Below are positions 1 to 6,610 of a DNA stretch of 8,903 bases, in pieces. A model generated the notes under the pieces. It was not told the origin of the DNA. It did not search any database and saw only the letters and a program-made list of their open reading frames with translations. Position 1 is the stretch's first letter. Each line of letters opens with the position of its first letter. This stretch comes from Bacteroidales bacterium UBA3764 (GTDB lineage: Bacteria > Bacteroidota > Bacteroidia > Bacteroidales > UBA932): positions 1 to 8,903 of the forward strand of contig DFFY01000013.1 of NCBI GenBank assembly GCA_002371115.1, in the 5' to 3' direction. Both the position numbers and the translations under genes were made by a program.

Positions 1-374
1 ACGCCGTGCAGACCGCCGGACACCTTATAGCTGTTCTTGTCGAATTTGCCGCCGGCGTGCAGCACGGTAAGGACCACCTCCAGGGCGCTGCGATGTTCTT
101 TCTCATGCATGCCGGTAGGAATACCACGGCCATTATCCTGCACGCGGATGGAATTGTCTTCCAGAATCTGGACGTCCACGCCGGTGCAATACCCGGCCAT
201 GGCTTCGTCTATACAGTTGTCCACCACCTCATATACCAGGTGGTGCAAACCGCGCTCACCCACGTCGCCAATATACATGGAGGGCCGCTTACGGACGGCC
301 TCCAACCCTTCCAACACCTGAATACTATTCGCGGAATACTGTTCTTCCGCCATTTTCATCTGTTCGTCTGACAT
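1..374 (-). CDS. gyrB: DNA gyrase subunit B, N-terminal part (cut by window edge)
   Basis: This is the B subunit of DNA gyrase, whose GHKL ATPase domain powers negative supercoiling of DNA in the cytoplasm. Translating the minus strand from the ATG at 374 gives 124 residues before the window edge. The ATP-binding motifs are all present: YEVVDNCIDEA (about 48-58, with the likely general base Glu49 and Mg-binding Asn53), QDNGRGIP (79-86, Asp80 contacting adenine) and SGGLHG (119-124, the start of the ATP lid). The stretch GGKFDKNSYKVSGGLHG fits GyrB; ParE homologues usually carry a different sequence before SGGLHG. Met6 and Met8 are alternative starts, but Met1 lies at a good distance from the promoter at 438-468. 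The gene follows the TPR/barrel unit on the same strand but is separated from it by a terminator. The C-terminal part lies outside the window. Confidence 0.96.
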   Translation of the reverse strand, partial: MSDEQMKMAEEQYSANSIQVLEGLEAVRKRPSMYIGDVGERGLHHLVYEVVDNCIDEAMAGYCTGVDVQILEDNSIRVQDNGRGIPTGMHEKEHRSALEVVLTVLHAGGKFDKNSYKVSGGLHG

Positions 375-437
375 GCTATTGTTTTCTTAATTTTTTCCAA
401 CTGACAAGGCGTAAATACACCTACTTTCTAAATCATA

Positions 438-468
438 CAAAAATAGTGAAAATTATGCAAAAAAACAA
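438..468 (-). promoter_or_regulatory. Bacteroidetes-type promoter for gyrB
   Basis: Read on the minus strand, TATTTTTG (438-445) matches the Bacteroidetes -7 consensus TAnnTTTG. A TTG (466-468) lies 20 bases upstream of it, the usual place of the -33 element. The predicted transcript would start near 431-434 and leave a leader of roughly 57 bases before the gyrB ATG at 374. The leader is A/T-rich with no strong Shine-Dalgarno, as is common in this phylum. The -33 element and spacer overlap the 3' flank of the preceding terminator. Confidence 0.7.
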
Positions 469-492
469 GCCCCCTGCCCAAGACAGGAGGCT
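459..492 (-). terminator. Intrinsic terminator of the TPR/barrel unit
   Basis: On the minus strand a 9-bp stem (arms 484-492 and 468-476) closes a 7-base loop (477-483). It is followed, after TG, by seven T residues (459-465). On this strand all nine positions pair, one as a G-U wobble; on the plus strand the same position is a C-A mismatch, so the structure favours minus-strand transcripts. It lies 20 bases past the stop codon of the barrel gene (512). A run of six Ts at 494-499 gives weaker potential on the plus strand, where no gene would need it. Confidence 0.85.
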
Positions 493-511
493 GTTTTTTG
501 CACCTTTTTTC

Positions 512-2113
512 TTAAATGCTGAATGTGGCGCCCACCGTGAAGTAAATACCCTGCTCGGCATACAGCGGAACGCGCTGGATGGTCTGGTTGAGCAGGTTGC
601 CACCCTTGAGCCAGAAGCCCAGCGAACGGGTCATCTGGAAGTTCGCCTGCACGCCCAAATCCACATAACCGGGGACTTTCAGCGGGCCGGGCAGCGCTGA
701 ACGGCCTTCCGCCACGATGCCGGCCTGTACGCGGCCGCCCCAATTGTAGAACGCATGCCCGGAAGCCTTGAAGGGCGCCGGCGCAAAGAGCGTCTGTCCC
801 TGCAAATCCGGCATGGGCGTATAGCCATAATAGACCTGGGCCCCGATATCCAGCTTCTCGTCTTTCCATCCCAGGTCTGCCAGCACATAGAAGGTGTGCA
901 ACGGACTGGCGTAGCCCACGGTGGGCTTTACACCGTCAGCCACGCCCCAGGTCCAGGCATTTTCATCCCATTTGTACCCCACGCGGACGTCATAGTGGAA
1001 ACGGGAGGCGATGTTGCCCCGGCCGCCAACAGCGGCATTCACACGGGTAATCATGTTGTCCGTACGCCAGTCTGCACTGTACACAAACGGATTCAGGCCC
1101 AAAAGCTTGTCATAGGAGATAAGGTGGTCTCCGCCGGTGGCCTGGAAATACAGCGCGGCCGCTTCCGGTGCCAGTTTGAAGGTGATGTGCACATCCGGGA
1201 ACACCCATCCGCCATGCGGACAAAAATCCTTGGCCGAGCGGAAGAGGAACGACAGTTTGACGCCCAATTTCATATTGAACCGGCCGGTGGAAAGAAGGTA
1301 ATGCGGAACCAGTCCGACACTCCCCACATAGGCCTGGGGCTGGGAAACCGTCTCCGCAAACAAGCCCATCAGGACATGATGGTTGTCCCAATGGGTGCCG
1401 AACGCCCCGTCGGTTTGGGTATGGAGTTCGTGAAAATTCTGTACGCCCACATAGGTCACGCGTGTTCCCGCATTGTACGCAAACGCGTTGCCGGGAGCGC
1501 TTTTCACACGTGCCTTCAGCTGCCACTGGTTGTTGGAGGCATCCATGCCGGCGAGGTCCCTGCCGGTAATGTTCCGGTACTTGATGTCCGCCGCAAAACT
1601 GCCGCCCGTCCAGGTGTACAAGGCATCGGCACCCAGGGCCGACTGCAGATTCTTGCCGAACCGGCAGGTACCATCGGCAAGAAACAACTTGTCCTGAAGG
1701 GTGATGTTCCGATAGCTGCCCACATACGAGGCATGGTCGGCAAACAGATTCAGGCGGAAATGGCCCTTGCGGACGGGCGTCCAAATCACCGTTGCCTCCG
1801 GATGCAGGCCATAACCGGCACCCAGACGGACAAAGAGACGGCCCTCTTCCGACTGGCGGGGCTGGGGACGCAACTGCACCCGATAGGGCTTGAACTCATA
1901 CGAGCCCTGATAAGGCGTATTGCGCACACTGTAATCCATATCCAGATTGAAGCTGTACACAGAATCCGGGACAGCCAGCAACTGGGCAGGTTTGTCGATT
2001 CCGCTGGCCTCACGGGCATAGGTGTTGGTCACCTCCACCACCGGATTCAGGTTTTGGGCATACAAGCCGGCGCTCACACTCAGCGCCAAGGCGGTTATGA
2101 TGAACTTTTTCAT
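512..2113 (-). CDS. Outer-membrane beta-barrel protein, TonB-dependent-receptor-like, no plug seen
   Basis: This is a 533-residue exported protein. Residues 1-20 form a signal peptide (MKKF followed by a hydrophobic core, likely cleaved at LYA|Q). The rest is rich in alternating aromatic/polar strands and Gly/Asn turns, as in outer-membrane barrels. The last 35 or so residues, with GGNLLNQ followed by GIYFTVGATFSI, strongly resemble the closing strands of TonB-dependent receptors. I see no CarboxypepD_reg domain, TonB box or plug domain. The length is also short for a full receptor (usually 650-1000 residues), so this may be a plugless barrel and transport should not be assumed. The ATG lies 4 bases after the stop of the TPR gene, so the two are very likely co-transcribed and translationally coupled, and a terminator follows. 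The substrate or partner is unknown, and I do not recognise a named family. Confidence 0.85.
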   Translation of the reverse strand: MKKFIITALALSVSAGLYAQNLNPVVEVTNTYAREASGIDKPAQLLAVPDSVYSFNLDMDYSVRNTPYQGSYEFKPYRVQLRPQPRQSEEGRLFVRLGAGYGLHPEATVIWTPVRKGHFRLNLFADHASYVGSYRNITLQDKLFLADGTCRFGKNLQSALGADALYTWTGGSFAADIKYRNITGRDLAGMDASNNQWQLKARVKSAPGNAFAYNAGTRVTYVGVQNFHELHTQTDGAFGTHWDNHHVLMGLFAETVSQPQAYVGSVGLVPHYLLSTGRFNMKLGVKLSFLFRSAKDFCPHGGWVFPDVHITFKLAPEAAALYFQATGGDHLISYDKLLGLNPFVYSADWRTDNMITRVNAAVGGRGNIASRFHYDVRVGYKWDENAWTWGVADGVKPTVGYASPLHTFYVLADLGWKDEKLDIGAQVYYGYTPMPDLQGQTLFAPAPFKASGHAFYNWGGRVQAGIVAEGRSALPGPLKVPGYVDLGVQANFQMTRSLGFWLKGGNLLNQTIQRVPLYAEQGIYFTVGATFSI

Positions 2114-2117
2114 ACTT

Positions 2118-5036
2118 CTACTGCAATTTACGGAGTCTCAGATCCACCTGGTCCAGGACGTCGTCCTGCGGACCGGAAGAAGTGTAACCGGAGCGGATGC
2201 TCTCAAAGGTTGCCTTGGCCTGGGCGCGGTTGCCCTGCTCGACAAAACTGTCACCCAGCACGATGAAAGCCTTGGCCAGCCAGTAATTCTGGCCGCCGGC
2301 CTTCTCCGCAAAGCTATATACCTTGTCTTGAATACCCTCGAACTGCCCCCGGTCATACTGGTCCTGGATAATCAGGCAGGCGGCCTCCGCACCCTCGTCG
2401 GTAGCAGGTTCCTGCGCGAGGACGGCGAATTCGTCAAAAGCTTCCTTGCGGCGGCTGCTGCTCAGATAAGACTTGGCCCGGACATAATGCGCTTCCCGCC
2501 GAAGGGCCGGGTCCTCTGCACGCAATACGACATCCGCATTGGCAATGGCGTCATTCCACTGACGGGCACGGAAGGCGGAACGCATGAGGCCGATGGCTGC
2601 CAGTTCCACATTGCTGTCCATGCGGGCATTCTCCTTGAGCAGGAGGTAAGCCTGATAGGCCTTCGCATAATGTTCCAGTTCATATTGGAGCATGGCATAT
2701 TGCATGCGGGCGGTTTCCTGCAGGGCACCGTCCAGGCCGGCTTCAAGCGCCGCTGCATACAAATCCGCCGCCTGTTCGCGCATGCCGGCGGCGCGCTGGC
2801 AGTCCGCCAGGTAGAACTTGGCCTTGGCAGCATAGATAGCCTGCGGATACTTGTCCAAATAGGCCTGGAGGGTTCCCAGGGCCTTGGCATAGTCCCCGGA
2901 AAGGTAAATTTGCTCCGCGCTGGAGAAGTAAACCTCCTCCTTCTGCGCCTCCGTGCGCCCGGCACCGCCCAGGCTGTTGACGTAGGAGAGATAAGCCTCC
3001 GGATCCTCCCGGGTACGATAAATGGCCTCGATGGCCAGGAGGGCGTCCTCCGCGTACTCCCCTCCCTGTGCCACCACTTCCTTGTAGCAGGACAAGGCCT
3101 CGTCGCTGCGGCCGGCATTCCGGTTGATCATCCCAAGCTCCAGCAGGGCCTTGGCGCCCAGCGCCGGATCCTGGGTAGCGCTGCGAAGGGTGCGGAAGGT
3201 GCGGACGGCATTTTCCTCGTCCTTGACGGCAACATAGGCACGTCCCAACTCATAGAGCGATTCTCCGTAATAGGGCACGTTGGGCCTGGCATGGATGGCA
3301 TCCTCCAGGAAACGCACCTTGCGGGCATTGTCCCGCAGAAGTCCGCTGGCCACACCCGCCCGGTAACGGGGGTACAGATTGTCCGGATCCGGATAGTCCG
3401 CCATCTGCCGCTCATAGGCAGCCACGGCGGTGGCGTACTGGCCGCTGAAGAAATAGCAGTCCGCCACCCGTGTCTCAGCATCGGCCCCCATCTGGCGGGC
3501 ATCGCCCTCCAGGTAGTTCCGGAACCACTTGAGGGCCTTTTCATAATCGGCCTCCTTGAAGTAGGTATAGGCCATCTGATAGGAGATGAGCTGCCCTTCC
3601 GGACGGCTGGGCAGGGCCGACAGATTGTACAGGTCCGTGAGAATTTCCCGTGCCTCCGGATATTTGCCGTCGCGGTACAGGGCCTCCGCCTGATAATAGC
3701 GCGCCAGCTGGTTGAAGCCTTCGCGGCGGGGGCTGTAATAGGCGGCTGCCTTCAGGTGCGGTACGGCGCTGCGCCAGGAGCCGCTTTCCATGAGTTCGCG
3801 GGCCCTGAGGAAATACGCCTTCATATAATTGGACTGCATGTCCGGACGGAGTTCGTCGATATGGTCGTAAGCCTCCACGGCCGCCACGTAATCGTGGTTC
3901 TGCAGGGCGACCATGGCCATATAGGAATAAATCTGGTCCCCTTTCTTACGGGTATTGTAGCGCTGCAGGTACTCCTGGAACGGCGCAGTGTCGCGGTTGA
4001 GGTCAAACGCCAGCTTGGCATAGTTGTACAAGGCATCCTCCTGGATATCCGGCGTAAAGCTTTGGGCCGACGCCTCTTTGAAGGCATCCATGGCAGCCAC
4101 CTTGTTGCGCAGTTGGATGTAGCTGAAACCCAGCTGATAAGAGGCTATCTGCCCCAGGGAGTCCGCCAGGTCCCCCATCCGGGTAAAGTTTTCCACGGCT
4201 CCGTTCCAGTCTTCCACCAGATAATGGATTTCTCCGGCATAGAAGTAGTCGTTCCGGGTGAGCCGGGCCTTGCCCCGCAGGTTGTTCTCATAATATGCGC
4301 GGGCCTTTTCCACGTCGCCCTTGATGAGATAGGTTTCGCTCATGATACGGGCCAGATGCGGTTTGCGGTCCTCCGGGACTTTGTCAAAGAGGGCCTCGCC
4401 GTAGCGCAGCACGTAATCATAGTCCTTCTCATTGAAACGGCATTCCAGGATGTAATAGTTGGCCAGCGAGGTAAAACGATGGTCTTTGGCAGCCATATCG
4501 AACCAGGAAGCAGCCTCCCTGAAGTCCTTTTGGGCATAGCTGATATAGCCCAGGGTATAATAGGACGGGGCCGAATAATCCGAGTACGGGAGGTCCCGCA
4601 TGCGGCAAAGCAGGCTCTGGGCCCGGTCCGTTTCTCCCAGCTGGAAGGCGCTGTACCCCTGTTTGAAGGTATATTCCGCCCGCTGGGACTTCTGGACATC
4701 CGCTGCCGATATCCGGTTGAACTGCTCCAGGGCTTCCCCATATCGCTCCTGGTCAAAGTAGTCCAGGGCCAGCTGATAGCGGACCTGGGGCACCAGCACG
4801 TTTTCATGGTAACGGGCGATGAACGCCTTGGCAACATCATGGGAGTGGGCCGTTTTCAACTGAAGGGCGCACAGGGCGCGGTACCCCTCTGCCATAGGGC
4901 TGCCGTTGCCTTCCACAAGGCGGAGCGTCTCCGAGTACATGCCCGCCCGATACAGTTTTTTCACCTGCCCGAAATCCTGTGCATACAGGCCCGAGGCCAG
5001 GGTTAAAGCGGCGACAAGCGCAAGATATCTTTTCAT
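2118..5036 (-). CDS. Large secreted tetratricopeptide-repeat protein
   Basis: This is a 972-residue protein made almost entirely of helical TPR-type repeats after a signal peptide (MKRYLALVAALTLASGLYAQ, cleavage likely after LYA). Repeats show the usual spacing of small and aromatic residues. Examples are YPQAIYAAKAKFYLADCQ (about 727-745), of the type seen in YbgF/BamD-like proteins, and AKAFIVLGDSFVEQGNRAQA near the C-terminus. The ATG at 5036 is chosen over a TTG at 5075: it puts the signal peptide at the very N-terminus, and the TTG overlaps the promoter box at 5073-5080. The signal peptide ends in GLYAQ, as does that of the barrel protein encoded 4 bases downstream, so both are sent to the same compartment. 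By inference it is a periplasmic scaffold working with the barrel, possibly in export, assembly or envelope stability. No enzymatic motif is visible, and the exact function is unknown. Confidence 0.9.
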   Translation of the reverse strand: MKRYLALVAALTLASGLYAQDFGQVKKLYRAGMYSETLRLVEGNGSPMAEGYRALCALQLKTAHSHDVAKAFIARYHENVLVPQVRYQLALDYFDQERYGEALEQFNRISAADVQKSQRAEYTFKQGYSAFQLGETDRAQSLLCRMRDLPYSDYSAPSYYTLGYISYAQKDFREAASWFDMAAKDHRFTSLANYYILECRFNEKDYDYVLRYGEALFDKVPEDRKPHLARIMSETYLIKGDVEKARAYYENNLRGKARLTRNDYFYAGEIHYLVEDWNGAVENFTRMGDLADSLGQIASYQLGFSYIQLRNKVAAMDAFKEASAQSFTPDIQEDALYNYAKLAFDLNRDTAPFQEYLQRYNTRKKGDQIYSYMAMVALQNHDYVAAVEAYDHIDELRPDMQSNYMKAYFLRARELMESGSWRSAVPHLKAAAYYSPRREGFNQLARYYQAEALYRDGKYPEAREILTDLYNLSALPSRPEGQLISYQMAYTYFKEADYEKALKWFRNYLEGDARQMGADAETRVADCYFFSGQYATAVAAYERQMADYPDPDNLYPRYRAGVASGLLRDNARKVRFLEDAIHARPNVPYYGESLYELGRAYVAVKDEENAVRTFRTLRSATQDPALGAKALLELGMINRNAGRSDEALSCYKEVVAQGGEYAEDALLAIEAIYRTREDPEAYLSYVNSLGGAGRTEAQKEEVYFSSAEQIYLSGDYAKALGTLQAYLDKYPQAIYAAKAKFYLADCQRAAGMREQAADLYAAALEAGLDGALQETARMQYAMLQYELEHYAKAYQAYLLLKENARMDSNVELAAIGLMRSAFRARQWNDAIANADVVLRAEDPALRREAHYVRAKSYLSSSRRKEAFDEFAVLAQEPATDEGAEAACLIIQDQYDRGQFEGIQDKVYSFAEKAGGQNYWLAKAFIVLGDSFVEQGNRAQAKATFESIRSGYTSSGPQDDVLDQVDLRLRKLQ

Positions 5037-5067
5037 TCCGAATTTGTTAATCCAACTAAATCTATAT

Positions 5068-5102
5068 TTTGACAAATTTACAAAAAAAATCCGTTATATT
5101 TG
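5068..5102 (+). promoter_or_regulatory. Promoter of ftsE
   Basis: TATATTTG at 5095-5102 matches the TAnnTTTG -7 element. The nearest upstream TTTG (5068-5071) is 23 bases away, longer than the usual 19-21, so the -33 assignment is doubtful. Transcription would begin near 5106-5109, about 15-18 bases before the ATG at 5124. This placement rules out the in-frame TTG at 5100 as a start codon. Confidence 0.6.
5073..5080 (-). promoter_or_regulatory. -7 box of the TPR/barrel operon promoter
   Basis: The minus strand reads TAAATTTG, a match to TAnnTTTG. It would start transcription near 5067 and give a leader of about 30 bases before the ATG at 5036. I see no clear -33 TTG at 19-21 bases upstream (around 5100-5104), so the promoter may be weak or activator-dependent. 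The box lies within the spacer of the divergent ftsE promoter. Confidence 0.5.
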
Positions 5103-5123
5103 TATGATTTTGGAATTATTCAC

Positions 5124-5816
5124 ATGGAATCTCTCATTCATTTCAAAGATGCCGATATCCTGAACGGAGAAACGGTGGTACTGTACAATCTGGACATGGA
5201 TATCCAGGCCGGAGACTTTGTTTACATCGTGGGCAAAGTGGGGTCCGGGAAAACCTCCATCATCCGTACCATCACAGCGGAAAACAAACTCCTGAAGGGC
5301 GAAGGAATGGCCTGCGGCTACAACCTGCGCACCCTCAAGAAACGGGACATTCCCTACCTCCGGCGCTCCCTGGGTGTGATTTTCCAAGATTTCCAGCTGC
5401 TTACGGACCGCAGCGTAGAGTCCAACCTGGAGTTCGTGCTCCGCGCCACCGGCTGGAAAGACCGCCACGACATTGACAAGCGCATCCTGGAAGTGCTGGA
5501 AGCCGTGGGCATGGAGACCAAGGCCCACAAGATGCCGCACCAGCTATCCGGCGGCGAGCAGCAGCGTATTGCCATAGCCCGCGCCCTGCTCAACAAGCCC
5601 AAGGCCATTCTGGCCGACGAGCCCACCGGCAACCTGGACGGCGAGACAGCCGATGAGATTCTCCAGCTGCTGATGGACCTGAACCGGGAAGGCACGGCCA
5701 TCGTCATGGTCACCCACAACCGCGCCATCTTCGAGAAATACCCCGGCCGCGTGTTCTCCTGCGAGGGTGAGCAGTGCCACGAGGTGGTGGACGAGGGCAT
5801 CGACGTCACGCTTTAG
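5124..5816 (+). CDS. ftsE: Cell-division ABC transporter ATP-binding protein FtsE
   Basis: This is a 230-residue ABC ATPase. It has Walker A GKVGSGKT (37-44, Lys43), the Q-loop in IFQDFQLLTDRSV (86-98, Gln88), the signature LSGGEQQR (141-148), Walker B with catalytic Glu in ILADEP (162-167, Glu166) and the H-loop His198 in VMVTHN. The FQLLTDRSV segment after the Q-loop is typical of FtsE and separates it from LolD-type relatives, which are the main alternative. FtsE works with the membrane protein FtsX at the division septum, using ATP hydrolysis to switch on periplasmic cell-wall hydrolases. No ftsX is present in this window; to my knowledge, in Bacteroidetes ftsX commonly lies elsewhere, so this is not in itself odd. 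The ATG at 5124 is preferred to TTG 5100, which lies in the promoter. nth starts 42 bases downstream and may be co-transcribed. Confidence 0.9.
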   Translation: MESLIHFKDADILNGETVVLYNLDMDIQAGDFVYIVGKVGSGKTSIIRTITAENKLLKGEGMACGYNLRTLKKRDIPYLRRSLGVIFQDFQLLTDRSVESNLEFVLRATGWKDRHDIDKRILEVLEAVGMETKAHKMPHQLSGGEQQRIAIARALLNKPKAILADEPTGNLDGETADEILQLLMDLNREGTAIVMVTHNRAIFEKYPGRVFSCEGEQCHEVVDEGIDVTL

Positions 5817-5830
5817 GCCCAAAGCCCTTT

Positions 5831-5858
5831 GTCATACCGAGCAAAGCGAGCGTATCTC
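5831..5858 (+). repeat. Short dispersed repeat, frame GTCAT-N18-ATCTC, abutting nth start
   Basis: This 28-bp element fills most of the 42-base gap between ftsE and nth and ends directly at the nth ATG. It begins GTCATAC and ends GTATCTC, so the outer ATAC and GTAT pair. Inside, CGAGC occurs twice separated by AAAG. A second element with the same ends and the same length lies inverted at 6976-7003. From memory, elements of the form GTCATTCTGAGCG...GAATCTC are scattered widely in the intergenic regions of gut and rumen Bacteroidetes. That family link is recollection and was not searched. Confidence 0.6.
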
Positions 5859-6503
5859 ATGACCAAAAAAGAACGGTTTGGCAGCATCCTGGGCTGGTTT
5901 GCAGAAAACCAGCCCGCCGCGCAGACCGAACTGCATTACGGCAACCCCTATCAGCTCCTGGTGGCGGTGATTCTGAGCGCCCAGTGCACGGACCGGCGGG
6001 TGAATCTGGTGACCCCGCCCCTGTTCGAGCGCTTTCCCTCCCCCGCGGAGTTGGCATCGGCCTCCTTTGACGACGTTTATCCTTACGTGAAGAGCGTCTC
6101 CTACCCCAACGCCAAGGCCCGGCACCTGATTGCCATGGCCCAGATGCTCCTGGCCGATTTTGGCGGTGAAGTTCCTGCCGATATAGACGCGCTCATGCGC
6201 CTGCCCGGCGTGGGGCGCAAAACCGCCAACGTGATTGCCTCCGTGGTGTACGACAAACCGGTGATTGCCGTGGATACGCATGTGTTCCGCGTCGCGCACC
6301 GGCTGGGCCTTTCCAACGGAAGCACGCCCTATGCCGTGGAGCAGGACCTGGAGCGGCACATACCCGTGGAGCAGCGCGCCGTCTCCCACCACTGGCTCAT
6401 CCTGCACGGCCGCTACGTGTGCACCGCCCGCTCGCCCAAGTGCGCCTCCTGTCCCCTCACCGCCTGGTGCCTCTCCTATCCCCTCCTTAACAAAACCGTA
6501 TAG
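5859..6503 (+). CDS. nth: Endonuclease III, base-excision DNA repair glycosylase/AP lyase
   Basis: This 214-residue protein is full length for the family (E. coli Nth has 211). It removes oxidised pyrimidines from DNA and cleaves the abasic site. The helix-hairpin-helix LPGVGRKTANV (115-125) contains the catalytic lysine Lys121, and VDTHVFRV (138-145) contains the catalytic aspartate Asp139. The four iron-sulfur cysteines are intact with the canonical spacing C-x6-C-x2-C-x5-C (Cys188, 195, 198, 204). The N-terminal LLVAVILSAQCTD (33-45) is also typical. An in-frame TTG at 5829 would add ten residues encoded by the repeat at 5831-5858. The ATG at 5859 is preferred because it yields the normal family N-terminus. 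There is no Shine-Dalgarno before it, only the repeat. The gene is possibly in an operon with ftsE. Confidence 0.95.
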   Translation: MTKKERFGSILGWFAENQPAAQTELHYGNPYQLLVAVILSAQCTDRRVNLVTPPLFERFPSPAELASASFDDVYPYVKSVSYPNAKARHLIAMAQMLLADFGGEVPADIDALMRLPGVGRKTANVIASVVYDKPVIAVDTHVFRVAHRLGLSNGSTPYAVEQDLERHIPVEQRAVSHHWLILHGRYVCTARSPKCASCPLTAWCLSYPLLNKTV

Positions 6504-6554
6504 ACGCCCGCACGGACTGGCCACTAACTCCCTGTCCCACAGCGGCTTGCTGAA

Positions 6555-6583
6555 AATCCTCGGCGCTTATTGCGCACAGGATT
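6555..6583. terminator. Stem-loop between convergent nth and methyltransferase genes
   Basis: AATCCT (6555-6560) pairs with AGGATT (6578-6583), and inside that GCGC (6563-6566) pairs with GCGC (6572-6575) around the loop TTATT, leaving a 2x2 internal loop. It sits in the 107-base gap between the two stop codons (6503 plus, 6611 minus), where a bidirectional terminator is expected. Neither side has a long T run, so as an intrinsic terminator it is weak. Confidence 0.4.
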
Positions 6584-6610
6584 ATTAGCATCATACTGAT
6601 TATCAGACGG

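Noticed and set aside
1110..1784. A 224-codon minus-strand frame within the barrel gene.
   Set aside because: It is a frame-shifted shadow of the barrel gene, rich in Arg/Pro/Cys with no recognisable motif. The barrel frame is uninterrupted from signal peptide to closing strand.
2022..5006. A 994-codon open frame on the plus strand opposite the TPR gene, and a similar 503-codon frame at 755-2266 opposite the barrel gene.
   Set aside because: Both are exactly in codon register with the true minus-strand genes. They stay open because this GC-rich genome avoids TTA, CTA and TCA codons. The same in-register shadows occur opposite ftsE, nth and the mutase gene. The translations look like no protein family and would remove two genes with signal peptides and a good terminator.
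5037..5075. Longer TPR protein starting at TTG 5075.
   Set aside because: It would bury the signal peptide 13 residues inside the protein, and the TTG falls inside the predicted -7 box.
5100..5123. Longer FtsE starting at TTG 5100.
   Set aside because: The TTG is part of the TATATTTG promoter box, so it would not be on the transcript. The ATG at 5124 gives the normal ABC-ATPase N-terminus.
6596..6606. Perfect short palindrome CTGAT-T-ATCAG just beyond the methyltransferase stop.
   Set aside because: With a single central base it cannot form a hairpin, and it lies between two 3' ends where an operator has no obvious target. A 5-bp match of this kind can arise by chance.
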